A stretch of DNA of 11,115 bases from Caldilineaceae bacterium (lineage in GTDB: Bacteria; Chloroflexota; Anaerolineae; Caldilineales; Caldilineaceae). Made by a program: the position numbers and the translations under genes. Each line of letters begins with the position of its first letter. Within the stretch, counting starts at the first letter, position 1. The stretch covers positions 1 through 11,115 of the forward strand of contig JAPPKT010000350.1 in assembly GCA_028819675.1 (NCBI GenBank). The letters run 5' to 3'. The notes under the pieces were generated by a model. It did not search any database. It was not told the DNA's origin and was given only the letters and a program-made list of their open reading frames with translations. Of this stretch, positions 1 through 6,451 are shown in pieces.

Positions 1-16
1 CCTTCCCCCTCAAACG

Positions 17-50
17 CCCCCGTAGGGGCAGGCCTTGTGCCTGCCCTCGT
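17..50 (+). repeat. Interspersed hairpin repeat, copy A
   Basis: This copy is a GTAGGGGCA core followed by an inverted repeat: GGGCAGGC, a CTTGT loop, then GCCTGCCC, ending in TCGT. It matches the copies at 4781-4813 and 4851-4883 in the flanks and loop. It differs from them in the inner stem, where the changes keep pairing. Repeats of this type are, to my knowledge, scattered through Chloroflexota and some cyanobacterial genomes. Their function is unknown. Confidence 0.75.
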
Positions 51-99
51 CCCCCAACCAAAGAACAACCTCCCCCACCGCCCCAAAACCCGCGCCTAC

Positions 100-137
100 A
101 AAAAAAGTGGATAGCGGGCCCATCCCCACTATCCACT
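100..137 (-). terminator. Terminator-like hairpin reading leftward
   Basis: AGTGGATAG (106-114) pairs perfectly with CTATCCACT (129-137) across a 14-nt loop. On the minus strand the stem is followed by a run of seven T (from the A run at 100-106), which is the layout of an intrinsic terminator. The long loop and only moderate GC in the stem weaken the call. No minus-strand gene lies directly before it; the nearest upstream minus gene ends at 1298, on the far side of a plus-strand gene. Confidence 0.45.
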
Positions 138-140
138 CTA

Positions 141-221
141 ACTGACCACTGACCACTGACCACTGACCACTGACTACTGACCACTGACTACTGACTACTG
201 ACTACTGACCACTGACCACTG
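141..221. repeat. Heptanucleotide tandem repeat array (ACTGACC/ACTGACT)
   Basis: Eleven consecutive 7-bp units plus a 4-bp remnant. Seven units read ACTGACC and four read ACTGACT, in the order C C C C T C T T T C C. The array ends 12 bp before the AGGAG ribosome binding site of the following gene. It therefore lies in that gene's promoter or 5' leader. Short heptamer arrays of this type are known from cyanobacteria and should change length by replication slippage. Confidence 0.95.
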
Positions 222-246
222 CAGTTCAAGCACAGGAGATTCCACC

Positions 247-1275
247 ATGTCCCAGACTTGGCGCGTTGCCATCGCCGGCTGCCATCGCATGCTCGACAGA
301 AAACCGGCCAATCACAACTTCGCCACCGCATTCGACGCCGTCCCCGATACCGAAATCGTCGCCGTCTTCGACCTCGGCGCCGATACCCGTCAGGCCTTCA
401 CCGACTGCTGGGGCGACCACGTTGCCGCCTACGACCACTTCGAAAGCATGCTCCAGCAGCAACAACCCGACATCCTCTGCCTCGCCACCAGCCAGAAGAT
501 GCACGCCGACCAGGTCCAGCAGGCCGTCGCCGCCGGCGTCCGCGGCATCCTCAGCGACAAACCCCTCGCCACCAGCCTCTCCGAAGCCGACCGTCTCCTC
601 AACGCCTGCCGCAATGCCTCCGTCCCCTTGGCCTTCGGCCTCGACCGCCGCTGGCTCGTCTCATACCGCCGCCTCGCCGAGCTCCTGCGCGACGGTACCG
701 TCGGCCAGCTCCAGTCCATGATCATCTACGGCATCCCCAACCTCATCAATCACGGCTGCCACTGGTACGACGTCGCCCTCCACCTCGCCGGCGATCTCGA
801 ACCCCAATGGGTGAGCGGCTTCGTCGAAGATACTTCCACCGAGCCGCCCGACTCCCGCCGCCGCCTCGACCCGACGGGCCGCTGCATCGTCGGCCTGCAA
901 GGTGGCGTCCACTTCTACTTCACACCCGGCGGCAGCCAGCGCCCATCCTTCGATGTCATCGGCGACCAGGGCCGCCTCACCATCATGGACGATGGCCTTC
1001 ACGCCTGGCGTTGGCATGACCCCGACGCACCGCCCCAACCCCTGGCCATTCCCCACCCGCAGGGCGACTTCCCCTCCGGCACGGCCATCGTCCGTGACCT
1101 CGTCGACGCCGTAGCCAGCCGCGGCAAAACCGCCTGCGACGTCGAAGAGGCCCGACGCGCCACCGAAATCGGCTTCGCCGTGCACCTGTCCCACGCCCGT
1201 CACGGCGCGCGCATCGACCTGCCCGCCGCCGACCGCGAGCTGCGTATTCCTTCGTTCCCGTGGGGAAATGAATAG
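247..1275 (+). CDS. Gfo/Idh/MocA-family NAD(P)-dependent oxidoreductase
   Basis: A 342-residue protein of typical family length. Residues 1-125 form the Rossmann NAD(P)-binding half: an N-terminal VAIAG strand, an acidic residue closing the second strand (VAVFD, about 38-42), and DKP at 104-106 in place of the usual EKP, with K105 the likely catalytic lysine. The C-terminal half has GCHWYD (170-175), matching the family's GxHxxD active-site motif with H172 and D175. The nucleotide loop is unusual because GxGxxG is reduced to GCHRML. The ATG at 247 is preceded by AGGAGA about 8 nt upstream. Family members oxidise or reduce sugar, inositol or amino-sugar hydroxyls in the cytoplasm; the substrate here is unknown. 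The gene converges on the aminotransferase/lyase operon, which suggests a shared sugar pathway by proximity only. Confidence 0.88.
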   Translation: MSQTWRVAIAGCHRMLDRKPANHNFATAFDAVPDTEIVAVFDLGADTRQAFTDCWGDHVAAYDHFESMLQQQQPDILCLATSQKMHADQVQQAVAAGVRGILSDKPLATSLSEADRLLNACRNASVPLAFGLDRRWLVSYRRLAELLRDGTVGQLQSMIIYGIPNLINHGCHWYDVALHLAGDLEPQWVSGFVEDTSTEPPDSRRRLDPTGRCIVGLQGGVHFYFTPGGSQRPSFDVIGDQGRLTIMDDGLHAWRWHDPDAPPQPLAIPHPQGDFPSGTAIVRDLVDAVASRGKTACDVEEARRATEIGFAVHLSHARHGARIDLPAADRELRIPSFPWGNE

Positions 1276-1281
1276 AGGTTA

Positions 1282-1306
1282 CCCGGCTCTAGCGACTCTA
1301 GCCGGG
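1282..1306. terminator. Hairpin between convergent genes, possible bidirectional terminator
   Basis: CCCGGCT (1282-1288) pairs with AGCCGGG (1300-1306) across an 11-nt loop. It lies in the short gap between the convergent oxidoreductase (ends 1275) and aminotransferase (ends 1298), overlapping the last codons of the latter. Neither strand has a T-run after the stem, so it is a weak or Rho-assisted terminator at best. Confidence 0.4.
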
Positions 1307-2557
1307 CGAATATGCCTTAGCCACCTTCTGAAAAATTGCGACTACGTCGTCAATCTCCCGCGTGCTCCAGTTCTCATGCAGCGAAAACGTGAAATGGCTC
1401 TTTAGCATCGCCTGCGCGTTGGGACAGGGGAAATCGCGATTCGGGTCGCCCTCATATAGCGGACTGGCCCAGGGGTAGCCGCTGCTGCCAAAAACGCGCC
1501 GCTCCGTGTACCAAGACTGCCGGTGCGGCATCCCGTACCGGTAGTCGTCCGTAACCGGCAGGCCCTCCGCCCGCAGGCTCGCGCAAAACCTCTCCTTGTC
1601 GCACGCCGCCCGCTCCGGGTAAAACACCACCGGTGTGAACCAGTGGCTTGACTGGACCTCGCGTGCCGGCTGACTCAACGCGATCATCTCCAGGTCCGCC
1701 GTTCCTTCGATCAACTGGCCGACGATCGCCCCTCTTCGTTCGACCATCTCCGGCAATTTGCCCAGCTGAATCAGTCCGAACACGGCTGCCAGATCCGTCT
1801 GGTTGAAATTCAGCGTCGCCTGCATGTTCGTCGCGCCTACCGGCAGAAAATGCGGCTTGCCCCGGTCGGCCATCCTTCTCACCGACTGGTACAGCGCCTC
1901 GTCCCGCGTGAAGACCATGCCGCCCTGCCCCCCAGAGCTGTGATTCTTCCCCGAATTCGTCGAAAAGGCCGATAAATCGCCAAAGCTCCCCGCAAGCTGC
2001 CCCTTGAAACGCGCCCCGTGAGCCTGCGCACAGTCTTCGATCACCGCTATCCCATGCCGCCCCGCCAGCTCCATGATCCCGCCCATGTCGGCCGGATCGC
2101 CCGCAATATGCGGCACGATAATCGCACTCGTGCGCGGCGAAATCAACGCCTCGATCTGCTCCGGTCCTGTATTGAAGCTGCCCGGCGCAGAGTCGGCGAT
2201 CATTGGGATCATGCTCTGCAATGGGATCGGCATTATACCGCCGGGATCAGTAAAGGGGCCGATGATAACCTCGCTGAACGCCTCCAGCTCCAGCGCCAGC
2301 AGCGCCACGTAGATCGCCGCCGACCCCGAGCTCACCGCGTCCGCATATCCGCCCCCCAGGTACTCCGCAAACGCCGCGCAATACGCCTCCTCCTCTTCAC
2401 CCTGGTACGCGCCAAGCGTCCCCGTAGCCAGCACCTTGTCCATATACGCGCCGACCGCCTCCCTTTCCTCTTCCCCGATATGCCCACGCGCCGGCAACGG
2501 CGCCTCCCGCACCGGAGCACCGCCATCTATAGCCAGCTTATTTGCACTGTTTCCCAT
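1298..2557 (-). CDS. DegT/DnrJ/EryC1/StrS-family PLP aminotransferase
   Basis: A 419-residue fold-type I aminotransferase of sugar-nucleotide or cyclitol type. Visible motifs in order are: N-terminal LAIDGGAPVR (8-17); a small-residue phosphate-binding stretch SSGSAA (76-81); the VPHIAGDPADM segment (148-158); EDCAQAHGA (174-182), with D175 and Q178 contacting PLP; and SGKNHSSGGQGGMV (202-215), with K204 as the Schiff-base lysine. The catalytic set looks intact. The start follows GGAGG by 8 nt, and the ATG lies 3 nt after the stop of the upstream lyase, so the pair is co-transcribed and probably translationally coupled. Relatives transfer an amino group to keto-sugars or keto-inositols. In this lyase operon a role in amino-sugar turnover is plausible, but the direction and substrate are not determinable. 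Confidence 0.9.
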   Translation of the reverse strand: MGNSANKLAIDGGAPVREAPLPARGHIGEEEREAVGAYMDKVLATGTLGAYQGEEEEAYCAAFAEYLGGGYADAVSSGSAAIYVALLALELEAFSEVIIGPFTDPGGIMPIPLQSMIPMIADSAPGSFNTGPEQIEALISPRTSAIIVPHIAGDPADMGGIMELAGRHGIAVIEDCAQAHGARFKGQLAGSFGDLSAFSTNSGKNHSSGGQGGMVFTRDEALYQSVRRMADRGKPHFLPVGATNMQATLNFNQTDLAAVFGLIQLGKLPEMVERRGAIVGQLIEGTADLEMIALSQPAREVQSSHWFTPVVFYPERAACDKERFCASLRAEGLPVTDDYRYGMPHRQSWYTERRVFGSSGYPWASPLYEGDPNRDFPCPNAQAMLKSHFTFSLHENWSTREIDDVVAIFQKVAKAYSPG

Positions 2558-2560
2558 GCC

Positions 2561-4717
2561 TCAGTCCTCCAGTGTGTATTCGAAGCGGCTGCTGGCCGGC
2601 AGGTCGCCCAGCCAGGCGGGGACCTCCACATCCGGCCCCGAGCGCACAATCCACAGCTCCTTCCTGTCCGACCCTTCCACCGTGCACGCCGCCCAGCCCG
2701 CCCCGGTCAGGTCACTGCCGTGCCACGTTACCGAGACGATGCGCGGCCTTTCCGCGTAGGGATGAAATACACTGACAAAGGCAGTGCGCGCCGCAGTTCG
2801 CTTGCGGATCATCAGGTCCTGCACATCCTCCGCCGGGTTCCCGGGCGCCGGCCCCGCATAGAGTGTCGTCCCATCACCTTCGGCCATGAAAAGCTTCATG
2901 CCCGTTTCCCCAAACTGCCAGTCCAGAGCGATATTGTCTAACGCCGGTCGCGTGCTGAGGTTGTCTATGTACTCGTATCCGTCCCCCTCAAGTTCGGCAG
3001 GCACAATTGGCACGCCATCCCCAAGCGGCGCCAGCACCCCGCGATTGCGGAAGATCCAGTCGATGCGGCGCTCCCTTTCGGCATCTACCAGGAAAATATC
3101 CACAAAATAATCGCCCCGCGCCAGGACCGCCCTGCGCATAGCCACCCCGTCGTAGACTTCGGGCGCCTCTTCGTCGACACCGTATGTCGGCTCGTCAATG
3201 CCGGTTACAACGTCTTCTCCCCACCTGATCGCAGCGTCAGCCACCTGAAACGGCCCTTCCGCCCGAAAGGCAATGCTCCGCCCCGCGCCCGCCGGCTGCG
3301 ACTTCCCGTCCAGCACAACCGTGTTGTGACTGACCGTCTGGCGGTACCAGCCCTGAAACAAATCAATCCCGTACCCGGGCGTCCCCAAATCCGGCGCCTG
3401 GCGTTCGCCCCGTGCATAAACAGTCAGCCCCAGCTTGTCCGGGTGCCCGTGACCGCCCCCGTGAACCCCGTACTTGAGCAAAACATACTGCTCGTTCGCC
3501 TCCGACCGCAGCGCCTCCCCTTCCGGCTGCGTACGCAGAACTGCATAACCGGAAGCAGGCATCTGAACGCTTGGCAGCGCCAGTCCCTCTTCCGAACCCG
3601 ATTCCAGCTCGGTACCTCCGTACAGGAGCGCGTCCAGGCTCTCCCGCGGCCCGTGTCGATACGCCCGCGCCAGCACCTGCCCGAATAACGGCTCGTCGAA
3701 CCACGCGTTTCCGATCTCATAGAACGCCGGCGCCTTGGGTACCCCGTGGCAGCAGTCGTCGTTCAGACCCGTGAAATACCAGCAGTCATTCGTCGCCGGC
3801 AAACTCCCATCCGGGTACGCGCACAAAACCGGCGCCCGCAGCACAGCCGCCAGCGCCGGATGCTCTCGCAGGTCCCACGCCGGCAAGTTGGCCGTCGCCT
3901 TCGCCAGCAGCAGCAGTGCCGCCACAGTGTAAAAATGATAGCTGAACGACCCCTCAAACCACAGGCCGTCCGCCAGTATCCCCTCCTTCGCCTGCGTATG
4001 GAAGCCGTACGCCCCGTCAACGGCGAAGGCCAGCAGCTCCTCACTCCCCGTCACCGCCCCGATCGTCCCAATCGCCGCGTTGTGCCAGCAGGCAAAGTTA
4101 TGGATCCCGCCAAAATGACGCGCCACCAGAAAATCCGCCGCCGGACGCAGCAGCTTATCCACAATCTCCTTCTGCTCCGCCTCGCCGAGCGTAGAGCGAA
4201 TCAAATCGTATGACCACGCCAGCGGAATCGACCACACCGCCTCATCCAACGTACTGAACTGCGCAACCCCATGGTTCTCCGGCCGCCAACCCTCATAAGC
4301 CTTGTACCCATCATACGCGTCAGCATACCCCAACAGGATCTCCTGCACACTCTGCCGGTTCCGCTCCTCCCCTTCCAGCTTCCACAACACCGCCAGCCGC
4401 AGCGCCGACTCCGCCAACCTGTTATTCACCGACCAACGCCACGCCGAATCAAACGGCTCCCCACTGAACGTCTCCCCGTCCACCGGACACCGATGGAGCG
4501 TAGGCGAGTCCGGCTCAAACACCAGCTGCACCGCATGCTGCGGACAGAAATAGTCGTGATAATACCCGCCCGGCAGCGCCTGCACACCGACCGGCCGCGC
4601 AAAGAAGTCCGCTACTTCCCCGCGCAACAACCCAACCGCAGCCGCAAACTGCGGCAACCCCGCCCTACTCCGAATCTGCGACCACTGTTCTTCTGAGATA
4701 AGTGAAGTATTCGTCAT
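2561..4717 (-). CDS. Heparinase II/III-family polysaccharide lyase
   Basis: A 718-residue protein when started at the ATG at 4717. The first half is an alpha-helical toroid: the SVNNRLAESALRLAVLW helix (96-112), HNFACWHNAAIG (206-217) and the FSYHFYT tyrosine region (258-264). The second half carries the heparinase II/III signature HGHPDKLGL (423-431) with DLGTPGY (443-449) and SHNTVVLDG (463-471), followed by beta-sandwich sequence. H206, Y260, H425 and H464 are candidate catalytic or metal-site residues. Family enzymes cleave uronic-acid-containing glycans by beta-elimination. There is no signal peptide or lipobox, so it probably acts inside the cell on imported oligosaccharides. The frame is open upstream to 4972, but that extension runs through two hairpin repeats and is Arg/Gly/Pro-rich, so I reject it. 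The RBS is weak (AGGGTAGAG). It is the first gene of a two-gene operon. Confidence 0.87.
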   Translation of the reverse strand: MTNTSLISEEQWSQIRSRAGLPQFAAAVGLLRGEVADFFARPVGVQALPGGYYHDYFCPQHAVQLVFEPDSPTLHRCPVDGETFSGEPFDSAWRWSVNNRLAESALRLAVLWKLEGEERNRQSVQEILLGYADAYDGYKAYEGWRPENHGVAQFSTLDEAVWSIPLAWSYDLIRSTLGEAEQKEIVDKLLRPAADFLVARHFGGIHNFACWHNAAIGTIGAVTGSEELLAFAVDGAYGFHTQAKEGILADGLWFEGSFSYHFYTVAALLLLAKATANLPAWDLREHPALAAVLRAPVLCAYPDGSLPATNDCWYFTGLNDDCCHGVPKAPAFYEIGNAWFDEPLFGQVLARAYRHGPRESLDALLYGGTELESGSEEGLALPSVQMPASGYAVLRTQPEGEALRSEANEQYVLLKYGVHGGGHGHPDKLGLTVYARGERQAPDLGTPGYGIDLFQGWYRQTVSHNTVVLDGKSQPAGAGRSIAFRAEGPFQVADAAIRWGEDVVTGIDEPTYGVDEEAPEVYDGVAMRRAVLARGDYFVDIFLVDAERERRIDWIFRNRGVLAPLGDGVPIVPAELEGDGYEYIDNLSTRPALDNIALDWQFGETGMKLFMAEGDGTTLYAGPAPGNPAEDVQDLMIRKRTAARTAFVSVFHPYAERPRIVSVTWHGSDLTGAGWAACTVEGSDRKELWIVRSGPDVEVPAWLGDLPASSRFEYTLED

Positions 4718-4780
4718 GTCGAAAACTCTACCCTGGAAAATATGTAATTTGATGAGAGGCTCACTATCCTTCTCGCCACG

Positions 4781-4813
4781 CCCCGTAGGGGCACCCCTTG
4801 TGGGTGCCCTCGT
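4781..4813 (+). repeat. Interspersed hairpin repeat, copy B
   Basis: This copy has CCCCGTAGGGGCA followed by a perfect 8-bp stem, GGGCACCC, CTTGT loop, GGGTGCCC, ending in TCGT. It differs from copy C at a single position, and the two start exactly 70 bp apart. Compared with copy A, two inner stem pairs are swapped on both arms. Confidence 0.8.
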
Positions 4814-4850
4814 ACGCGCCACGCCTCCCAGACCGCGCCTTCCCGCCATC

Positions 4851-4883
4851 CCCCGTAGGGGCATCCCTTGTGGGTGCCCTCGT
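4851..4883 (+). repeat. Interspersed hairpin repeat, copy C
   Basis: This copy is like copy B except for one C-to-T change in the left arm (GGGCATCC), which leaves a G-T wobble in the stem. The 10 bp before B and C are also alike (TCTCGCCACG and TCCCGCCATC), whereas the sequence after them is unrelated. That suggests a local duplication or insertion into similar sites. Confidence 0.8.
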
Positions 4884-5103
4884 GGTAGCCTCACATTCGC
4901 GGGAGCTTCCCGAAACACTGTATCCCTCGCAGACTGACAACATTGCGGGCCTGCGAGTTCCAGCTCAGACAATCCTCAACCAATCCTGTTCAATTGCCTC
5001 CGAAAATGTACAGCCTCCCACTTTGTGTTACTGCCTGAACCCATTAGTATCTCTTCAGGCCTACTCTTATCCCATGACCAGATTCCAACTCTGTCATCCC
5101 CTG

Positions 5104-5148
5104 ATGGATCAAAAAGCGGCTAGCGACCGCTCCGTTTCCCATGTCTGA
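5104..5148 (+). CDS. Possible 14-codon leader ORF overlapping the fic start
   Basis: A short frame (MDQKAASDRSVSHV) ends with TGA inside the sequence ATGTCTGA, whose ATG is the fic start, so the two overlap by 8 nt. The fic ATG has no Shine-Dalgarno sequence, so re-initiation after this leader would be one way to translate it. The leader itself also lacks a visible ribosome binding site. No conservation data are available. It may be chance. Confidence 0.15.
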   Translation: MDQKAASDRSVSHV

Positions 5149-6334
5149 AACCAGGACATACCAAGAGACACATCCCTGGATAAACTTTCAACTAGACCTG
5201 CGCAGGGTGGATTATACGCTATGGCTTCAGTTGGGAGAAGTGCAAGCAAAATGCGAACAGGTCGCTGGCATACCTCTCCTGCCCGACGTTGAAGAGCACC
5301 TGCTTGAGTTCTTTCTGGCCAAAGGAGCGTCGGCAACGACCGCCATCGAAGGAAATACGCTGTCTGAGGAAGAAGCCCTTAAGTTGATCAAGGGCGAACT
5401 CGTGTTACCGCCCTCTAGGAAGTTTCTGGGCCAGGAGATAAAGAACATCGTGAACGCCTGCCACAAGATCGCAGATGGCGTCCTGTCAGGCGATCTTGGA
5501 AACACTTCTGTCCAGGGGATAAAGGAGCTAAACGGTCTTGTTCTACATGATTTGCCTCTCAATGAAGGTGTGGTACCCGATGTGATTCGAAGACACGATG
5601 TCGGTGTCGGGCGCTATCGCGGAGCACCACATCAAGACTGCGAGTATCTGCTCCGGGAGCTCTGCAGATGGCTCGATTCTAAGAACTTTCTGCCAGATGA
5701 AAGTCGCAGGATAGCATTCGGTATTCTGAAGGCGATCATTGCCCATCTCTACGTGGCCTGGATCCATCCTTTCGGCGACGGCAATGGTCGCACGGCGCGA
5801 TTGGTAGAATTCCAGCTAATGCTCTCTTGTGGCGTTCCCTCCGTAGCTGCGCATTTACTTTCCAATCACTACAACATTACGCGTGACGAGTACTATCGGC
5901 AACTAGACCTGTCTGGCAGGTCTGGAGGCGGCATCTTCCCCTTCATCAAGTACGCTCTTCAAGGATTCATAAAAGGACTAAATGAACAGATCCTTACCAT
6001 TGAAAGGCATCAGTTGGAAGCACTCTGGATGAGCTATGTCCATGACACATTCCGCAACAAGGTCAGCGTTACCGACATTCGCAGACGTCAGCTTGTAGTC
6101 GATCTGACCCAGACACTGGAACCCGTACCGATCGTGCACTTGCGTTACATTTCTCCCAGAATTGCAGAAGCCTACGCCGGCAAAACCGACAGAACGATTC
6201 GCAGTGATGTCAACGCATTGGAAATAATGGGACTGATCAGGCGGAGCGATGAGGGTGTCGAAATAAACAGAGAGCGAATAATGGCCTTCCTCTCACCGGT
6301 CCTTGCGAGGGGTCAAACCGGGAGTTCCCCGTAG
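5141..6334 (+). CDS. Fic-domain protein (class II, N-terminal auto-inhibitory motif)
   Basis: A 397-residue protein. TTAIEG (66-71) matches the inhibitory motif (S/T)xxxE(G/N), with E70 expected to block ATP positioning until relieved. The Fic core spans about 100-275, with the complete catalytic motif HPFGDGNGRTAR (209-220): H209 is the general base, D213 the Mg ligand, and R217/R220 contact phosphate. Residues about 330-385 resemble a winged-helix DNA-binding domain, the common architecture of this Fic subgroup. The family usually transfers AMP from ATP onto a hydroxyl side chain of a target protein. No antitoxin gene is adjacent, which is consistent with inhibition in cis. Base composition is lower in GC than in the neighbours (29 of 60 in one 60-bp line, against 44 of 60 in the oxidoreductase), suggesting acquisition. 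The start has no Shine-Dalgarno site. Confidence 0.92.
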   Translation: MSETRTYQETHPWINFQLDLRRVDYTLWLQLGEVQAKCEQVAGIPLLPDVEEHLLEFFLAKGASATTAIEGNTLSEEEALKLIKGELVLPPSRKFLGQEIKNIVNACHKIADGVLSGDLGNTSVQGIKELNGLVLHDLPLNEGVVPDVIRRHDVGVGRYRGAPHQDCEYLLRELCRWLDSKNFLPDESRRIAFGILKAIIAHLYVAWIHPFGDGNGRTARLVEFQLMLSCGVPSVAAHLLSNHYNITRDEYYRQLDLSGRSGGGIFPFIKYALQGFIKGLNEQILTIERHQLEALWMSYVHDTFRNKVSVTDIRRRQLVVDLTQTLEPVPIVHLRYISPRIAEAYAGKTDRTIRSDVNALEIMGLIRRSDEGVEINRERIMAFLSPVLARGQTGSSP

Positions 6335-6354
6335 TTCTCTTTGCCAACATCCGC

Positions 6355-6392
6355 ACATAAGAAAAGGAGAGAAACAATGTGCTTCTCTCCTT
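6355..6392 (-). terminator. Intrinsic terminator of the HpcH/HpaI aldolase gene
   Basis: A perfect 10-bp inverted repeat, AAGGAGAGAA (6364-6373) and TTCTCTCCTT (6383-6392), with a 9-nt loop. On the minus strand it is followed by a T-rich tail (TTCTTATG). It lies 59 nt past the aldolase stop. It could also slow transcription leaving the convergent fic gene, although no T-run follows on the plus strand. Confidence 0.65.
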
Positions 6393-6451
6393 GCCTGTCA
6401 ATGAAGCAATGCAATGGCAAAGCTCTTGATCTCTCTGCGGCGCTTACAGGC

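Larger units (their letters stand above)
4718..5140. other. Divergent intergenic region, lyase operon / fic
   Basis: This stretch of 423 bp has no credible gene. It holds two 33-bp hairpin repeats (4781-4813 and 4851-4883). It also has a 7-bp inverted repeat GCCTGAA/TTCAGGC (5033-5039 and 5054-5060, 14-nt loop) and a small hairpin AGCGG/CCGCT (5115-5131) just before the fic start. From about 4930 onward the composition becomes more AT-rich, like the fic gene. Promoters for both divergent genes should lie here, but I could not pick a convincing -35/-10 pair. Confidence 0.6.

Noticed and set aside
141..221. CRISPR array
   Set aside because: The units are 7 bp and directly adjacent with no spacers, so this is a simple tandem repeat.
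661..1203. 180-residue minus-strand frame opposite the oxidoreductase
   Set aside because: Its Gly/Ala/Val/Asp-rich translation is typical of the antisense of a GCC/GTC-biased gene, and there is no start context.
2018..2941. 307-residue plus-strand frame across the aminotransferase/lyase junction
   Set aside because: Antisense to two well-supported genes and rich in Arg, Pro and His as expected for a shadow frame in GC-rich DNA.
4718..4972. An 85-residue N-terminal extension of the heparinase-like protein
   Set aside because: It is Arg/Gly/Pro-rich, runs through two intergenic hairpin repeats and resembles no domain. The ATG at 4717 gives a family-length protein.
5141..6334. A separate antitoxin gene for the Fic protein
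   Set aside because: No small gene of antitoxin type flanks it, and the inhibitory motif is present within the Fic protein itself at residues 66-71.
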